This document shows positions 61,434 through 64,000 of a stretch of DNA of 64,000 nt, one piece after another (the stretch's first letter is position 1; every line of letters begins with the position of its first letter). The position numbers and the translations under genes were made by a program. The stretch is from contig JALHMB010000007.1 of the NCBI GenBank assembly GCA_022844275.1, positions 186,001-250,000 on the forward strand. Direction: 5' to 3'. The notes under the pieces were generated by a model. The model worked only from the letters and a program-made list of their open reading frames with translations, was not told where the DNA came from and did no database searches. This DNA comes from Hyphomicrobiaceae bacterium (GTDB taxonomy: Bacteria > Pseudomonadota > Alphaproteobacteria > Rhizobiales > Hyphomicrobiaceae).

Positions 61434-63050
61434 ATGACCGATCGAAGCTACGACGTCGCCATCATCGGCGGAGGCCACAACGGATTGACCTGCGCCGCCT
61501 ATCTGGCCCGCGCCGGGCTCAAGGTCGTCGTGCTGGAGGCGCACGAGGTTGTCGGCGGCGCGGCTGTCACGGAGAGCTTCGCGCCGGGTTTCCGCAATTC
61601 CGTCGCCTCCTACACCGTCAGCCTGCTCAATCCGAAGGTCATCACCGACCTGGAACTCCCCCGCCATGGGCTCAGGATCGTCGAGCGCCCGGTCGCGAAC
61701 TTCTGGCCCATCGACGCCGAGCGCGGGCTGCTCATGCCCTACGGCCTCGCCAAGCGGCAGCAGGCCATTGCGCAGTTTTCCCCCCGCGATGCCGAGCGCC
61801 TGCCGGCCTATGACGCCGCGCTCGAGCGCGCCGCGGACCTTTTGCGCGACCTCGTGTTACGCACACCGCCGAATGTCGGTGGCGGCATCGTGGAACTGGC
61901 GCGAGGCGCTGGACTCGCGCGACGGCTACGTGGCCTCGATGTGGACGGTTGGCGTCTCGTCACCGACCTCTTCACAAAAGGCGCCGCTGACTTCCTCGAC
62001 CAGTGGTTCGAGAGCGAGCATGTGAAGGCCGCGTTTGCATTCGACGGCATTGTCGGCGCCTATGCCTCTCCGCACACGCCCGGTACGGCCTACGTTCTGC
62101 TGCACCACTGCTTCGGCGAGGTGAACGGCAAGTCCGGTGTGTGGGGTCATGCCGTCGGCGGCATGGGCGCGATCTCGGAGGCGATCGCTGCGTCGGCGCA
62201 ATCAGCAGGCGCCGAGATCCGTACGAAAGCACGCGTCGCCAAACTGCGCATGGCCGGCGGCTATGTTGCGGGTGTCGTGTTGGACAACGGCGAGGAGATC
62301 CGCGCGCGCGCCGTGGCATCGGGCATCGGTCCGAAGCTGCTCTTCCGCTCGATCGTGCCCGATGAGGCGGTATCGCCGGAGCTGCGCAACCGCTTCCTGA
62401 AGATCAAGACCGGCTCCGGCACCTTCCGCATGAACGTCGCCCTGTCGGAGCTGCCGGATTTTCTCTGCCGGCCGGGCACGAACAGGCAGGACCATCATGG
62501 CGCCGGCATCGTCATCGGCCCGACGATCGACTATCTCGACCGCGCCTATCTCGACGCACGCCGCGAAGGATGGTCACGCGAGCCGGTCGTCGAGATGCTG
62601 ATTTCATCCACGCTCGACGACAGCCTCGCGCCGCCGGGACAGCACGTTGCGAGCCTCTTCGTGCAGCACGTCGCGCCACATTTGCCCACGCCGCGCACGT
62701 GGGCGAACGCGCATGAGAAGGAGCAGTTCGCCGATCTCGTCATCGAGACGGTCACGAAGCACGCTCCGAACTTCAAGGCGTCCGTAGTCGCGCGGCAGGT
62801 GCTCTCACCGCTCGATCTCGAAACCCGCTTCGGTCTCGTGGATGGCGACATCTTCCACGGCCAGCTTTCGTTGGATCAGCTTTTCTCCGCGCGACCCGTG
62901 CTCGGCCATGCCGACTATCGCCTGCCGGTGCCGGGCTTGTATCTGTGCGGTTCGGGCGCGCATCCGGGCGGCGGCGTTACAGGCGTTCCCGGCCACAACG
63001 CAGCGCGCGAGATTGTTCGCGACCTCAAGTCGAAATGGCGGTGGAAGTAG
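61434..63050 (+). CDS. PYROXD2-like FAD-dependent oxidoreductase (phytoene desaturase superfamily)
   Basis: This 538-residue protein begins with the FAD-binding motif DVAIIGGGHNGLTCAAYLARAGLKVVVLEA and GGAAVTESFAPGFRNS. It has WGHAVGGMGAISEAIAASA in the middle and closes with the FAD-binding GLYLCGSGAHPGGGVTGVPGHNAAREI, all typical of the PYROXD2 branch of the carotenoid-desaturase superfamily. No carotenoid genes are nearby, so a role in pigment synthesis is unlikely; the substrate is unknown. It converges on lpd with a 6-bp gap. Confidence 0.92.
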   Translation: MTDRSYDVAIIGGGHNGLTCAAYLARAGLKVVVLEAHEVVGGAAVTESFAPGFRNSVASYTVSLLNPKVITDLELPRHGLRIVERPVANFWPIDAERGLLMPYGLAKRQQAIAQFSPRDAERLPAYDAALERAADLLRDLVLRTPPNVGGGIVELARGAGLARRLRGLDVDGWRLVTDLFTKGAADFLDQWFESEHVKAAFAFDGIVGAYASPHTPGTAYVLLHHCFGEVNGKSGVWGHAVGGMGAISEAIAASAQSAGAEIRTKARVAKLRMAGGYVAGVVLDNGEEIRARAVASGIGPKLLFRSIVPDEAVSPELRNRFLKIKTGSGTFRMNVALSELPDFLCRPGTNRQDHHGAGIVIGPTIDYLDRAYLDARREGWSREPVVEMLISSTLDDSLAPPGQHVASLFVQHVAPHLPTPRTWANAHEKEQFADLVIETVTKHAPNFKASVVARQVLSPLDLETRFGLVDGDIFHGQLSLDQLFSARPVLGHADYRLPVPGLYLCGSGAHPGGGVTGVPGHNAAREIVRDLKSKWRWK

Positions 63051-63056
63051 CGCCGA

Positions 63057-64000
63057 TCACATGTGAATAGGGCGCTTGTCGACAGCGAGCGCCGCTTCCT
63101 TGATGGCCTCGGAGAGCGTCGGATGCGCGTGGCAGGTGCGCGCGAGATCCTCGGCCGAACCGCCGAACTCCATGATCACTGTCGCTTCGCCGATCAGCTC
63201 GCCGGCATTGGCACCGACGATGTGCACGCCGAGGATGCGGTCCGTAGCGGCATCGGCGAGCACCTTCACGAAGCCGTCGCTCGTGCTGTTCACCTTCGCG
63301 CGTGCATTGGCCGTGAAGGGGAATTTGCCGACCTTGTAGGCAATGCCCGCAGCCTTCAGGTCTTCCTCACCCTTGCCGACGGAAGCAACTTCGGGCGAGG
63401 TGTAGATCACGCTTGGAATGGCGCCGTAGTTCACGTGCCCCGCCTGGCCCGCGAGCATTTCCGCGACGGCCACGCCCTCTTCCTCGGCCTTGTGCGCGAG
63501 CATTGGGCCAACGATCACGTCGCCGATCGCGTAGATGCCGGGAACGCTCGTCTCGTAGTGCTCGTCGACGGCGACGCGCTTCCTCTCGTCAAGCTTCACG
63601 CCCGCTTCCTCGAGGCCGAGCCCCGTCGTGTAGGGCACGCGCCCGATGGCGACGAGGACAACATCCGCTTCGATCTGCTCGGCGTCGCCGCCCTTGGCGG
63701 GCTCGACCGTAATCGTGCAGCCGCTCTTTGCCGTCTTGATGCCCGTGACCTTTGAGCTGAGCTTGAAGGCAAAGCCTTGCTTCGCGAGCAGGCGCTGGAA
63801 ACTCTTGGCCACATCGAGGTCCATGCCCGGCAGGATGCGGTCGAGGAACTCGATGACCGTGACTTCCGAGCCGAGCCGGCGGTACACGCTGCCGAGTTCG
63901 AGGCCGATCACGCCCGCGCCGACGACGAGGAGCTTCTCCGGCACCTTGTCGAGCACCAACGCACCCGTCGAGGATATGACCTGCTTCTCGTCGATCTCGA
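63057..64000 (-). CDS. lpd: Dihydrolipoyl dehydrogenase, C-terminal two-thirds
   Basis: The gene runs off the right edge; about 314 C-terminal residues are present and the frame is open to the last base. The NAD-binding loop is [19 protein letters not shown], the second FAD motif is [22 protein letters not shown], and the dimer interface carries the catalytic His-Glu pair in [10 protein letters not shown]. It is the E3 subunit of 2-oxo acid dehydrogenase complexes. The redox-active CxxxxC is outside the window. Confidence 0.95.
   Translation of the reverse strand, partial: EIDEKQVISSTGALVLDKVPEKLLVVGAGVIGLELGSVYRRLGSEVTVIEFLDRILPGMDLDVAKSFQRLLAKQGFAFKLSSKVTGIKTAKSGCTITVEPAKGGDAEQIEADVVLVAIGRVPYTTGLGLEEAGVKLDERKRVAVDEHYETSVPGIYAIGDVIVGPMLAHKAEEEGVAVAEMLAGQAGHVNYGAIPSVIYTSPEVASVGKGEEDLKAAGIAYKVGKFPFTANARAKVNSTSDGFVKVLADAATDRILGVHIVGANAGELIGEATVIMEFGGSAEDLARTCHAHPTLSEAIKEAALAVDKRPIHM

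Noticed and set aside
1-64000. tRNA, rRNA, CRISPR, IS element or prophage
   Set aside because: Intergenic regions were read for T-loop motifs, regular spacer repeats, transposase or integrase motifs and target duplications; none was found. A tRNAscan or ISfinder run could still reveal something small.

Overview
The window is about 63% GC, densely coded on both strands, and reads as ordinary chromosome of an alphaproteobacterium. The order Hyphomicrobiales (Rhizobiales) is likely. Reasons: the yajC-secD-secF-Mth938 run, the ispE/TPR pair, DUF2093, DUF1192 and DUF3008 proteins, a PraR-type XRE regulator, CpaC/CpaD/TadG-type pilus proteins, and NDUFAF6-like, Mth938-like and PYROXD2-like proteins. 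I see no prophage, integrase, IS element, CRISPR array, rRNA or tRNA gene. Most open frames lying opposite or out of frame with the genes listed here are GC-driven shadows.

Layout: 1-1.1 kb, the 3' end of an amidohydrolase followed by RidA. 1.1-4.3 kb, molybdate uptake modABC and a short ModE-like regulator, with a candidate Mo-box. 4.4-7.2 kb, YdjA-like nitroreductase, LysR regulator, divergent WrbA, small GNAT protein. 7.2-11.6 kb, an incomplete Tad/Flp pilus set (CpaD, CpaC secretin, TadG). 11.8-18.6 kb, housekeeping (ispE, TPR protein, DUF2093, thrS) and exbBD. 18.6-24.7 kb, an AT-rich spacer with a possible SDR gene remnant, an enolase-superfamily enzyme, DUF3008, Cu/Zn SOD, an EamA exporter, an AidB-like acyl-CoA dehydrogenase, and an XRE regulator. 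24.8-30.1 kb, a lone MccB-type carboxyltransferase, a PdxA-like/HisD-like catabolic pair, and a lipoprotein. 30.3-33.4 kb, PgeF, glutaredoxin, ComF, and a bacterial voltage-gated ion channel. 33.5-38.4 kb, M20 amidohydrolase, BKACE enzyme, purB, and a PRISE-type reductase. 38.6-45.5 kb, yajC-secD-secF, an Mth938 protein, a membrane protein, a squalene/phytoene-synthase-like protein, and a large secreted SGNH hydrolase. 45.5-51.4 kb, ArsR-type regulator, MFS transporter, RadC, map, pgk, gph.

51.5-59.6 kb is the most accessory-looking part. It holds TRAP permeases DctQ-DctM followed by a 68-residue membrane protein, a convergent TRAP binding protein behind a shared bidirectional terminator, and a divergent N,N-dimethylformamidase large-subunit homologue without its small subunit. 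A lone PCCB-type carboxyltransferase follows, and three conspicuous palindromic DNA elements separate or flank these genes. Together they suggest, by inference only, uptake and breakdown of small organic acids or amides. 59.6-64 kb ends with two small conserved proteins, a 2-hydroxyacid dehydrogenase, a PYROXD2-like oxidoreductase and the 3' part of lpd.

Functions come from reading motifs and recalled family knowledge; no search or alignment was run. Starts were chosen by Shine-Dalgarno context, and several sit inside longer open frames.
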